Positions 1 through 6,871 of a DNA stretch of 8,408 nucleotides are shown here, piece by piece; position 1 is the first letter of the stretch; each line of letters opens with the position of its first letter. The position numbers and the translations under genes are program-made. The DNA is from an uncultured bacterium (GTDB lineage Bacteria > Bacillota > Clostridia > Lachnospirales > Lachnospiraceae), in the NCBI GenBank assembly GCA_946061355.1, contig CAMGRE010000110.1, positions 1 to 8,408 on the forward strand, in the 5' to 3' direction. The notes beneath the pieces were generated by a model. That model was not told the DNA's origin. It did not search any database and saw only the letters and a list, made by a program, of their open reading frames with translations.

Positions 1-2
1 AG

Positions 3-1700
3 AAAGATGATACAACAACAAAAGAATTCGGACAGCAGACGAAAACAGTGATCCGGGAGGCAGCTGCAATAAAGGAGGATCAGAACGAACTTCCTGAGGA
101 TACCGATCAGGTTGGCGATTTTACCAGAGAGATTTTGTCAAATCTTCTTCAAAAGTCACAGGATACGGAGGAGATTACAGAGCTTGAGATTCCCCCGGAA
201 ATCACCGGAGAGCTGCCGACGGACGAGATTGACGAAGAAATTGAGGATTTGCCGGAGGAAAAGAACAGCGAAGCGGCTGCAAAGCAACCGGAAGAAGAGA
301 TTCCGGATTTTCCGGAAGAGGAAGAAGAGCAGATTGCAGAGACAGCAGAGGAAGTTTTCTTTGAAGATGCCGATACGATGGAGATACCGAAGGCGGAACC
401 ACAGGTAAGAGTCGTGAAGATGTCCAATACTTCGGAGATTCCCCGGATCATTCAGTCAAAACAGTCTCTTGTGCCGGTGTCTGCAAAAACAATGACATAT
501 CAGGAAAACAAACAGTTTGATAAAATATTGTCCCAGGAGTATGACGGACAGATCAGTCTTGCCGTGCCGGAACAGGAACCCGTGGAAAAACAGATTACCG
601 GGCAGATGAGCATCGAGGATATCCTTCAGGAATGGGAGCGGATGAAGAGGGAGAATCAGCAGAAACATGCTGAAGATATCAGGAAGAAGGTAAAAGCCCA
701 GACCAGTGAGATGTTTTCCGAATTTGATGCTGCTACGAGAAGCGGTATTTTGTCACAGCTTGACAGTATGGCAGAGGAATCCATCCAAAAAGAAACCGAG
801 CACAGACAAGAGAAGACAGAAGAGCTTCCCGAGGAGGAAGTAATAGAAGAAACACCGTTGGCAGCTGAAGAATCGGCAAGGGAAGACGAAAAAACACCGG
901 CAGCAGAGGAAGCACCGGAGGCAGAGAAGGCTGCCATTCCCGAGAGAAAGATCCGTCCCTTGACGTCAGAGGAAAAGAAGCTGTTTGGTCCTTTTATCCA
1001 GACGAGATCGACCAGAGATCAGATTGTGGATGCACTGGACAGAGTCTCTCTTGCTTCTTATGCCGGAAATATTCTGCTGACAGGGGAACCCGGAATGGAT
1101 TCTGTCAAGCTTGCCAGAAATCTGATCAAAGAAGTTCAGACAACAGACAGAAATTTCTCCGGCAGGATGGCAAAAATTACCGGAAAAGCGCTGAACGGTA
1201 AGGATCTGGAAACCACCTTCCGGAAACTGACAAACGGAGCTTTGATCATTGAGAAGGCGGGAGATCTGAAAGCCGGAACCATAAAGGGAATGACAAAGCT
1301 ACTGGAGCAGGAAAAACAGGGCATCATCGTAATTCTTGAGGATACGAAGATCAATATCAATAAGCTTCTCGACAGTCATAAGGAGTTGCATCAGAATTTT
1401 GATATCCGTATTGACATCGAAGCGATGGACAATGATTCTCTTGTGTCCTTTGCGAAAAGGTATGCGCTGGAAAAGGAATATGCGATTGATGAGCTTGGTG
1501 TGCTCGCTCTGTATACAAGAATTTCCGAGATGCAGACAAGTGAACATTCCGTTACCACAAAAGAGGTAAAGGAGTTGGTGGATGAAGCAATTCACCATGC
1601 ATGTAAAAAAAATATTTCCCATTTCATGGATATTTTGCTCGGAAAGCGATATGATGAAGAAGACATGATCGTATTGAGGGAAAAAGACTTTTTGGCGTAA
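3..1700 (+). CDS. Acidic protein with C-terminal degenerate AAA+ (CbxX/SpoVK-like) domain, 5'-truncated
   Basis: The reading frame is open from the first bases of the window. The GTG at 48 has no Shine-Dalgarno sequence before it, so it is probably an internal valine and the true start lies upstream. The visible part (about 565 codons) has a Glu/Asp/Pro-rich, probably disordered region (about 60-410), a charged helical segment (about 610-700), a second Glu/Ala-rich linker (about 780-945), and a globular C-terminus (about 955-1640). That C-terminus has the layout of a CbxX/CfxQ-type AAA+ domain: a P-loop-like GEPGMDS at 1083-1103, a Walker B-like ALIIEKAGDL at 1239-1268, then a sensor-1-like strand (IVIL) and an LLDS..L..NF segment matching the usual 'FL.SNPGL.SRF' block. 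The P-loop Lys, the Walker B Asp and the arginine-finger Arg appear to be replaced, so it may not hydrolyse ATP. No signal peptide or membrane span is visible. The function is unknown, and so is any link to downstream glgB beyond likely co-transcription. Confidence 0.75.
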   Translation, partial: KDDTTTKEFGQQTKTVIREAAAIKEDQNELPEDTDQVGDFTREILSNLLQKSQDTEEITELEIPPEITGELPTDEIDEEIEDLPEEKNSEAAAKQPEEEIPDFPEEEEEQIAETAEEVFFEDADTMEIPKAEPQVRVVKMSNTSEIPRIIQSKQSLVPVSAKTMTYQENKQFDKILSQEYDGQISLAVPEQEPVEKQITGQMSIEDILQEWERMKRENQQKHAEDIRKKVKAQTSEMFSEFDAATRSGILSQLDSMAEESIQKETEHRQEKTEELPEEEVIEETPLAAEESAREDEKTPAAEEAPEAEKAAIPERKIRPLTSEEKKLFGPFIQTRSTRDQIVDALDRVSLASYAGNILLTGEPGMDSVKLARNLIKEVQTTDRNFSGRMAKITGKALNGKDLETTFRKLTNGALIIEKAGDLKAGTIKGMTKLLEQEKQGIIVILEDTKININKLLDSHKELHQNFDIRIDIEAMDNDSLVSFAKRYALEKEYAIDELGVLALYTRISEMQTSEHSVTTKEVKELVDEAIHHACKKNISHFMDILLGKRYDEEDMIVLREKDFLA

Positions 1701-1733
1701 ACAATAAGGAAGATAACAGCATTTCATGTCGGA

Positions 1734-1742
1734 AAGGAAAGG
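1734..1742 (+). promoter_or_regulatory. Ribosome binding site of glgB
   Basis: AAGGAAAGG ends 9 nt before the GTG at 1752 and supports that non-ATG start. The next in-frame Met is residue 70, inside the CBM48 module. No ATG precedes the GTG in frame after the upstream gene's stop. The ATG at 1726 is in another frame. Confidence 0.6.
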
Positions 1743-1751
1743 TATTTTTCG

Positions 1752-3656
1752 GTGGCAAAGCGGGAACAGGTATTTATTTCGGAGGCAGATCAATATTTAT
1801 TTGCGAAAGGCGCACACTATGACATTTACAAGAAACTGGGGGCTCATTTATCCCGGGAAAACGGAACAGACGGTGTGTTTTTTGGTGTGTGGGCGCCAAA
1901 TGCGGCAGAGGTTCATGTGATCGGAACCTTTAATGACTGGGATGAAAAAGCACACCCTATGAAAAAAATCGGTCCCGGTGGGATCCATACACTTTTTATT
2001 CCGGAGGCAAAGGAAGGTGATCTGTATAAATTCATGGTCACCGCACGGGATGGAAGGCATCTGTATAAAGCAGATCCTTTTGCTAACTATGCAGAGATGC
2101 GCCCGAGTACCGCTTCTATTATTACGGATATTTCGGATCTGAAATGGTCGGACAAGGATTGGATGGAGGCGCGGGCAAAGAAGGATCTGAATGCAGAGCC
2201 TCTGGCAATTTACGAATGTCATATCGGTTCCTGGATGAGACATCCGGGAAGAGAGGATGAAGGATTTTACAATTACAGAGAGTTTGCAGACAGGATTGTG
2301 GAATACCTTAAGAAAATGAAATATACCCATGTAGAGCTGATGGGAATTGCAGAGCATCCATTTGACGGTTCCTGGGGATATCAGGTGACCGGCTACTATG
2401 CGCCTACTTCCCGATACGGGACACCGAAAGATTTCCAGTATCTGATCAATAAGCTTCACAGGAATAAGATCGGTGTCATTTTGGACTGGGTACCGGCACA
2501 TTTTCCGAGAGATGCCCATGGGTTGGCGGAATTTGACGGATCGGCGGTATTTGAGCATCCGGATCCGAGGATCGGGGAACATCCCGACTGGGGAACCAAA
2601 ATCTTCAATTACGGGAAAACGGAGGTTTCCAATTTCCTGATTGCCAATGCACTGTTCTGGATCAAGGAATTCCATGTGGACGGTATCCGCGTGGATGCCG
2701 TGGCTTCCATGCTGTATCTTGACTACGGCAAGCAGGCCGGGCAGTGGGTTGCGAACAAATACGGTGACAACAAGAACCTGGAAGCAATTGAATTTTTCAA
2801 ACATATGAATTCTGTGATCAGAGGAACATTCCCCGGCGTGATGACCATTGCGGAAGAATCCACGGCATGGCCGAAGGTTACAGGAGACATAGAGGATGGC
2901 GGTCTGTATTTCAGTTTTAAGTGGAATATGGGCTGGATGCATGATTTCTGTGAATACATGAAGCTGGATCCGATTTACAGGAAGGGAAATCATTATGCCA
3001 TGACTTTTGCCATGAGTTATAACGACAGTGAGAATTATATTCTGCCGCTGTCGCATGATGAGGTCGTGCACCTGAAATGCTCCATGCTGAATAAAATGCC
3101 CGGTTATCCCAAGGATAAATATGCCAATCTGAGAACCGGTTATACGTATATGCTCGGACATGAAGGCAAGAAACTGCTGTTTATGGGACAGGAATTCGGA
3201 CAGGAGCGCGAGTGGAGTGAGGAACGGGAGCTTGACTGGTTCCTGCTCTCCAATGAATATAACCGCGGTATGCAGGAGTACGTGGCGGAGCTTTTGAAGC
3301 TTTACCGTGCATATCCGTGTCTGTACAAGGTGGATAACAGCTGGGAAGGCTTTGAGTGGGTAAAGGCGGATGATCTGGAACTGAGTACATATAGTTTTAT
3401 CCGGAAATGTCCGACAAGCAAAAAGAAGCTGCTGTTTGTGCTGAATATGACACCGATGGAACGAAAAGATTACCGTGTCGGGGTTCCGCAGAAAAAGAAA
3501 TACAAGCTGATCCTGAACAGTGACGATAAGAGATTTGGCGGAGATGGGCATGTGATACCCGAGGTGATCGCGGCAGAGAAGGAACCATGCGATTACCGGG
3601 ACTACTCGATCAGTTTTGATCTGCCGCCGTATTCCTCTGCAATATTTGCTTTTTGA
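1752..3656 (+). CDS. glgB: 1,4-alpha-glucan (glycogen) branching enzyme GlgB, GH13
   Basis: Cytoplasmic enzyme (EC 2.4.1.18) that cuts alpha-1,4 chains of a growing glucan and re-attaches them through alpha-1,6 bonds, setting branching in glycogen. The 634-aa length suits Gram-positive GlgB (about 630-670) and lacks the extra N-terminal module of the roughly 730-aa enterobacterial form. A CBM48 module spans about residues 38-110 (VWAPNAAEVHVIGTFNDW). The GH13 barrel follows (about 145-525), with region I DWVPAHF (D245, H250), region II GIRVDAV (nucleophile D315), region III TIAEEST (acid/base E368) and region IV LSHDEVVH (D436). A C-terminal beta domain ends in PPYSSAIFAF. All catalytic residues are present, so the enzyme should be active. 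The start is GTG with an acceptable ribosome binding site. The upstream gene ends 51 bp earlier with no terminator between them, so the two may be co-transcribed. No other glycogen gene (glgC, glgA, glgP) is in view. A terminator follows directly. Confidence 0.97.
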   Translation: MAKREQVFISEADQYLFAKGAHYDIYKKLGAHLSRENGTDGVFFGVWAPNAAEVHVIGTFNDWDEKAHPMKKIGPGGIHTLFIPEAKEGDLYKFMVTARDGRHLYKADPFANYAEMRPSTASIITDISDLKWSDKDWMEARAKKDLNAEPLAIYECHIGSWMRHPGREDEGFYNYREFADRIVEYLKKMKYTHVELMGIAEHPFDGSWGYQVTGYYAPTSRYGTPKDFQYLINKLHRNKIGVILDWVPAHFPRDAHGLAEFDGSAVFEHPDPRIGEHPDWGTKIFNYGKTEVSNFLIANALFWIKEFHVDGIRVDAVASMLYLDYGKQAGQWVANKYGDNKNLEAIEFFKHMNSVIRGTFPGVMTIAEESTAWPKVTGDIEDGGLYFSFKWNMGWMHDFCEYMKLDPIYRKGNHYAMTFAMSYNDSENYILPLSHDEVVHLKCSMLNKMPGYPKDKYANLRTGYTYMLGHEGKKLLFMGQEFGQEREWSEERELDWFLLSNEYNRGMQEYVAELLKLYRAYPCLYKVDNSWEGFEWVKADDLELSTYSFIRKCPTSKKKLLFVLNMTPMERKDYRVGVPQKKKYKLILNSDDKRFGGDGHVIPEVIAAEKEPCDYRDYSISFDLPPYSSAIFAF

Positions 3657-3662
3657 TATGGT

Positions 3663-3689
3663 TAAGAAATAGAAGAAAAGAGCCGAAAT
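3663..3689 (+). promoter_or_regulatory. Candidate sigma-28 (SigD/FliA) promoter for the flagellar unit
   Basis: TAAG at 3663-3666, a 15-nt spacer, then GCCGAAAT at 3682-3689. The established flagellar sigma consensus is TAAA-N15-GCCGATAA (enterics) or TAAA-N15-CCGATAT (Bacillus). The spacing is exact, and the Bacillus core has one mismatch in each half. It lies directly upstream of a gene coupled to flagellin, as expected for a late-class flagellar promoter. Transcription should start around 3695-3698. Inferred from sequence match and context only. Confidence 0.65.
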
Positions 3690-3726
3690 AAAGGGTGAAC
3701 GCATAATAGCGGATCACCCTTTTTTC
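3690..3726 (+). terminator. Rho-independent terminator of glgB
   Basis: The left arm AAAGGGTGA (3690-3698) pairs perfectly with TCACCCTTT (3714-3722). One A/A mismatch and a C-G pair extend the stem inward, and the loop is about 11 nt. A T-run (3720-3725) completes the signal. It starts 33 bp after the glgB stop and should end transcripts coming from glgB. It also overlaps the predicted start of the flagellar transcript, which would lack most of the left arm. Confidence 0.88.
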
Positions 3727-3742
3727 TATTGCAGTAAGGTAT

Positions 3743-3749
3743 GGGAGAG
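3743..3749 (+). promoter_or_regulatory. Ribosome binding site of the FliK-like gene
   Basis: GGGAGAG lies 5 nt before the ATG at 3755. It decides between two neighbouring ATGs: the one at 3751 is in a different frame and too close to the site. Confidence 0.6.
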
Positions 3750-3754
3750 CATGT

Positions 3755-6700
3755 ATGAGAATTACATTTCAAAACATGACCACAGACCACACGGCAGACA
3801 ATCGAAAAACAGTAAATAAGGAACCCGCAGTCCAACGGATTGGAACACATGCGGGATATGCATTAGACATTTCTGGCACAGTTACGGATAACTCAGCTTA
3901 CAAAGGTCACGGAAAGACCGCAGAAGAGGTTATGCAGCAGGCAGGAGAGACGAACGTCGCTCTCATGCAGGACTATATGACAGTGATGTCTAATATTTTG
4001 TCCGATGAGGACTATGCGCGCCTTCAGGAGAACGGTTTTCGTCCGGGGAGCACGCAGATCGAGGAGACTGTCACGATTGTCGATCATATTAAGGCATCTT
4101 TGATCCAGGCCGGTGTGTCGATACAGGGATATACAGATACCATTGATGAGAATACTCTGACGCAGATCACAGGAAATCCGGAGCTGGCAAGGCAGATGCG
4201 GCAGGCTTTTGCTGAGGAGGGTGTGACACTCACGGAGCAGACCGCGGGGGAAGCCATGCAGGCATTGGAGGAAGCCTCCTCCCTGACAAAGCTCAGCGAT
4301 GATACTGTGAAATATATGGTACAGAATCAGATGGATCCGCAGCTGGATCAGGTTTATCTGGCGCAGCACAGCAGCTTAAAGCAGGGCAGCAGGCAGGCAA
4401 GAGGATATTATCAGGATGATGCCGGTTATCTTGCGAGAAAAGCGGATCAGGCCGATTATCAGAAGCTGCAGCCCCAGATAGACAAAATTCTTGAGGAAGC
4501 AGGTTATGTGGATCATGAACAGGCCGCAGAGGGCGCAAAATGGCTGATCGATAACGGCGTGGCGCTTACGAAAGATACGCTGACTTCCTACATGCGGCTT
4601 CAGGAGATACAGATACCGGTGGAGACAACAGCATTGTTATCCCAGATCGCGTCAGCGGTTTCCGATGGCAGGAAGCCGGGGCAGGCAGATCTGACCGGGG
4701 CAGGATCCTTATGGCAGCAGGCGGCAGAAATCCGGCAGAAAACAGAAGCATTAACGGAAGAAACCGTGGATATGACAGTGGTGTCAGGAAAGAAACTGAC
4801 GCTTCGGAATCTGTTTCAGGCGCAGGAATTTCTGAATGCAAGACAGGGAAGAGAAAAGAGCGCCGGTCAGTCTTCGGTTGATGCAAAAGTGATTACAGCC
4901 AGAAGACAGCTTGAAGAAGTTCGGCTGCAGATGACGGTTATCGCCAACCGAGAACTGTTAAAGAGCGGGTATGCGATCGAGACAGCGGAACTTGAGGATC
5001 TGGTGGAAGCATTAAAGGATGCGGAAAGCAGACAGAACCAGATTTTGTTTGGCGGGGATGATACGGTACAGGCAGATGAGAGGGCTGATCTGTATCAGCA
5101 GACACTCGATACGGTAAGGGCGATTCCCGAGATTCCTCTTGCGGTGACAGGACGGATTGTCGAAAGCGAATCAGCTGCAACACTTCCGGATGTTTTGGAA
5201 GAAGGAGAACGGCTGGCGGCAGCCTATCGGAAAGCGAATGAAAGATATGAAACCTTCTTTACGACGCCAAGAGCGGATATGGGGGATTCCATTCGCAAGG
5301 CTTTTCAAAATGCAGAGATTCTGATTGAGGAATTGGGCTTAGAATCTACCGAGGATAATCTCAGGGCAGTGAGAGCCCTCGGATACAATTCCATGGAGAT
5401 TACGGAGGAAAACATCGTCAAGGTAAAGACAGCAGATATTCAGCTCCAGAATATCTCGAAAAAAATGACACCGGCGGCTGTCCTTCAGATGATCCGGGAG
5501 GGAAAAAATCCTCTGGAGATGTCCCTCGGCGAGATGGATGATATGCTTGATGATCAGGAACAAAATCCTGAGAATGAGCAGGAGAAATATAGCAAATATC
5601 TATATAAACTGGAACAGAAAAAAGAGATTACCGATGAGGAGCGGGAATCCTATATCGGCATCTACAGGCTGCTTAAGCAGGTAGAGAAGTCGGACGGTGC
5701 GGTAATCGGCAGTCTGATGAATCAGGGAGCGGAACTGTCCTTCAAAAATATGCTGTCAGCACTCCGTACATCGCGCAGACGCGGAATAGATGCACAGATT
5801 GATGATGATTTTGGCACAGTACAAAAGATCAGGGAATCGGCAGTTTCCATCAGTGACCAGATTAACACAGCATATAACAAGGCAATCAGTCACAAGGTGT
5901 TCGGAGCGCTGGACGGAGATAAGATTATTAAGATTCAACCGGATGAGAACATGACTTTGGAGTCATTGGCGCAGGAGCTTATACAGATACCTGAGGATGC
6001 AGCAACCAAAGAGCGCTATCAAAAGGAGCAGATCAATCTCTGCAGACAGGCAGAGCCTTCCGGGGAAGCACTTCAGATGCTGGACTTCCTGCAGGAGCCG
6101 GTAACGTTTCAGGCGTTGGCAGCAGCAGAGGAATATCTGCAGAACAGTAATGACTTTTTCAAGCGGCTGCAGAATACAATTTCTTCTAAGACAGAAAAAT
6201 CCGGAAACGGAACGGCTTCCGGTTCCCGGATTTCAGGGGATGGCTGGAAGGAGCGAGTTGTCGAACTGGAGGAGCAATTCATCGGCCGGCAGGAAGCGCA
6301 GGAGAGCTATCAAAAGCTTGCCAGGATGCAGTCGCAGCTGTTAGAGGAAAGCATGTACGAAAGAGATGATGTGACATCATTCGATGTCAGACAGATGGGA
6401 CTTTTGTATAAACAGATTTCTTTTACGGCCAAGCTTGCAGAGACGGAACAATATGAGATACCGGTATTTTCCGAATCCGGTGATATCACGGCGGTTCATT
6501 TAAAGCTGGTTCATTCCAATGATGAAAAAGGCATGGTGGAAGCCACAATGCATGTGGAGGAACTTGGGGATGTATCTGTGAAATGCCAGATTGACGGTAG
6601 CGTTATCAACGGTTTCCTGATCGGATCTGATCCGGAGGCATCAGATGCACTGGAGGGGCTGAAAGAGACGCTTAAGAATAAATTGGAAAGCAGTAGCTTC

Positions 6701-6871
6701 ACAGTGGAAGAGCTGGGAGTCGGATATAACCGTCATTTCAGGGCAGATTTTAAGCCGGACAAAACGGATGATGAAAATGCACAGCAGAACGCATCAACAA
6801 GGGAGCTGTACCGTGTGGCAAAGATCATGATCGGCGCCATAAGAGAGCAGACGGGAAGGAGAACTATATGA
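3755..6871 (+). CDS. Large helical flagellar-locus protein with FliK-like C-terminal domain
   Basis: A 1038-aa soluble protein with no signal peptide or membrane span. The N-terminus (1-60) is polar and probably unstructured, as is common for substrates of the flagellar export apparatus. Residues about 60-810 are almost entirely charged helix, with loosely repeated units of the type G-V-x-L-T-x-x-T (LTEQTAGEAM, LTKDTLTSYM, LTEETVDMTV, ITEENIVKVK) and two related helices, LTLRNLFQAQEFL (348-360) and VTFQALAAAEEYL (783-795). A Gly/Ser-rich linker (about 811-830) leads to a C-terminal domain (about 885-1000) with the FliK hook-length-control pattern: an L-x-L strand, VEELGDVSVKCQIDG, a second strand, then the amphipathic helix ALEGLKETLKNKLES. 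From memory, not checked, similar proteins are annotated as DUF6240 in Lachnospiraceae flagellar loci. The ORF lies behind a sigma-28-like promoter, and its stop overlaps the flagellin ATG. A ruler, switch or filament-assembly role is inference. The FliK similarity is at pattern level only. Confidence 0.7.
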   Translation: MRITFQNMTTDHTADNRKTVNKEPAVQRIGTHAGYALDISGTVTDNSAYKGHGKTAEEVMQQAGETNVALMQDYMTVMSNILSDEDYARLQENGFRPGSTQIEETVTIVDHIKASLIQAGVSIQGYTDTIDENTLTQITGNPELARQMRQAFAEEGVTLTEQTAGEAMQALEEASSLTKLSDDTVKYMVQNQMDPQLDQVYLAQHSSLKQGSRQARGYYQDDAGYLARKADQADYQKLQPQIDKILEEAGYVDHEQAAEGAKWLIDNGVALTKDTLTSYMRLQEIQIPVETTALLSQIASAVSDGRKPGQADLTGAGSLWQQAAEIRQKTEALTEETVDMTVVSGKKLTLRNLFQAQEFLNARQGREKSAGQSSVDAKVITARRQLEEVRLQMTVIANRELLKSGYAIETAELEDLVEALKDAESRQNQILFGGDDTVQADERADLYQQTLDTVRAIPEIPLAVTGRIVESESAATLPDVLEEGERLAAAYRKANERYETFFTTPRADMGDSIRKAFQNAEILIEELGLESTEDNLRAVRALGYNSMEITEENIVKVKTADIQLQNISKKMTPAAVLQMIREGKNPLEMSLGEMDDMLDDQEQNPENEQEKYSKYLYKLEQKKEITDEERESYIGIYRLLKQVEKSDGAVIGSLMNQGAELSFKNMLSALRTSRRRGIDAQIDDDFGTVQKIRESAVSISDQINTAYNKAISHKVFGALDGDKIIKIQPDENMTLESLAQELIQIPEDAATKERYQKEQINLCRQAEPSGEALQMLDFLQEPVTFQALAAAEEYLQNSNDFFKRLQNTISSKTEKSGNGTASGSRISGDGWKERVVELEEQFIGRQEAQESYQKLARMQSQLLEESMYERDDVTSFDVRQMGLLYKQISFTAKLAETEQYEIPVFSESGDITAVHLKLVHSNDEKGMVEATMHVEELGDVSVKCQIDGSVINGFLIGSDPEASDALEGLKETLKNKLESSSFTVEELGVGYNRHFRADFKPDKTDDENAQQNASTRELYRVAKIMIGAIREQTGRRTI
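6197..6233 (+). other. Strong intragenic hairpin in the linker of the FliK-like gene
   Basis: AAATCCGG (6197-6204) pairs with CCGGATTT (6226-6233). An inner stem CGGAA (6208-6212) pairs with TTCCG (6217-6221) around a CGGC tetraloop, with two further A-T pairs possible across a small internal loop. It encodes the Gly/Ser-rich linker between the helical body and the FliK-like domain. Only three T follow, so it does not look like a terminator. Confidence 0.55.
6856..6861 (+). promoter_or_regulatory. Ribosome binding site of flagellin
   Basis: A perfect AAGGAG lies 6 nt before the flagellin ATG at 6868, inside the last codons of the upstream gene. It is the strongest Shine-Dalgarno sequence in the window apart from that of the fliS-like gene, and fits a highly expressed product. 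Confidence 0.85.

Noticed and set aside
48..50. GTG as the start codon of the first gene
   Set aside because: The frame is open to the window edge and no Shine-Dalgarno sequence precedes it, so the gene more likely begins upstream.
1674..1703. Possible sigma-A promoter for glgB (TTGAGG, 18 nt, TAAACA)
   Set aside because: The -10 half matches TATAAT poorly and the signal overlaps the end of the upstream gene. Co-transcription explains glgB as well.
1848..3704. A 618-codon open frame on the minus strand across glgB
   Set aside because: It is an antisense shadow of a strongly conserved enzyme gene. Its translation shows no recognisable domain, and it runs through the terminator and promoter region.
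4451..4458. GCCGATTA resembling a sigma-28 -10 element
   Set aside because: No TAAA-like -35 lies 15 nt upstream (TGCG is there instead), and it is deep inside a gene.
6366..6380. ATGATGT-G-ACATCAT near-palindrome
   Set aside because: Short, inside coding sequence, not repeated elsewhere in the window and not near a start. It is probably chance.
6751..6777. Possible internal sigma-28 promoter before flagellin (TAAG, 15 nt, GATGAAAA)
   Set aside because: The spacing fits, but the CC of the essential CCGAT core is missing. The match is no better than chance in coding sequence.
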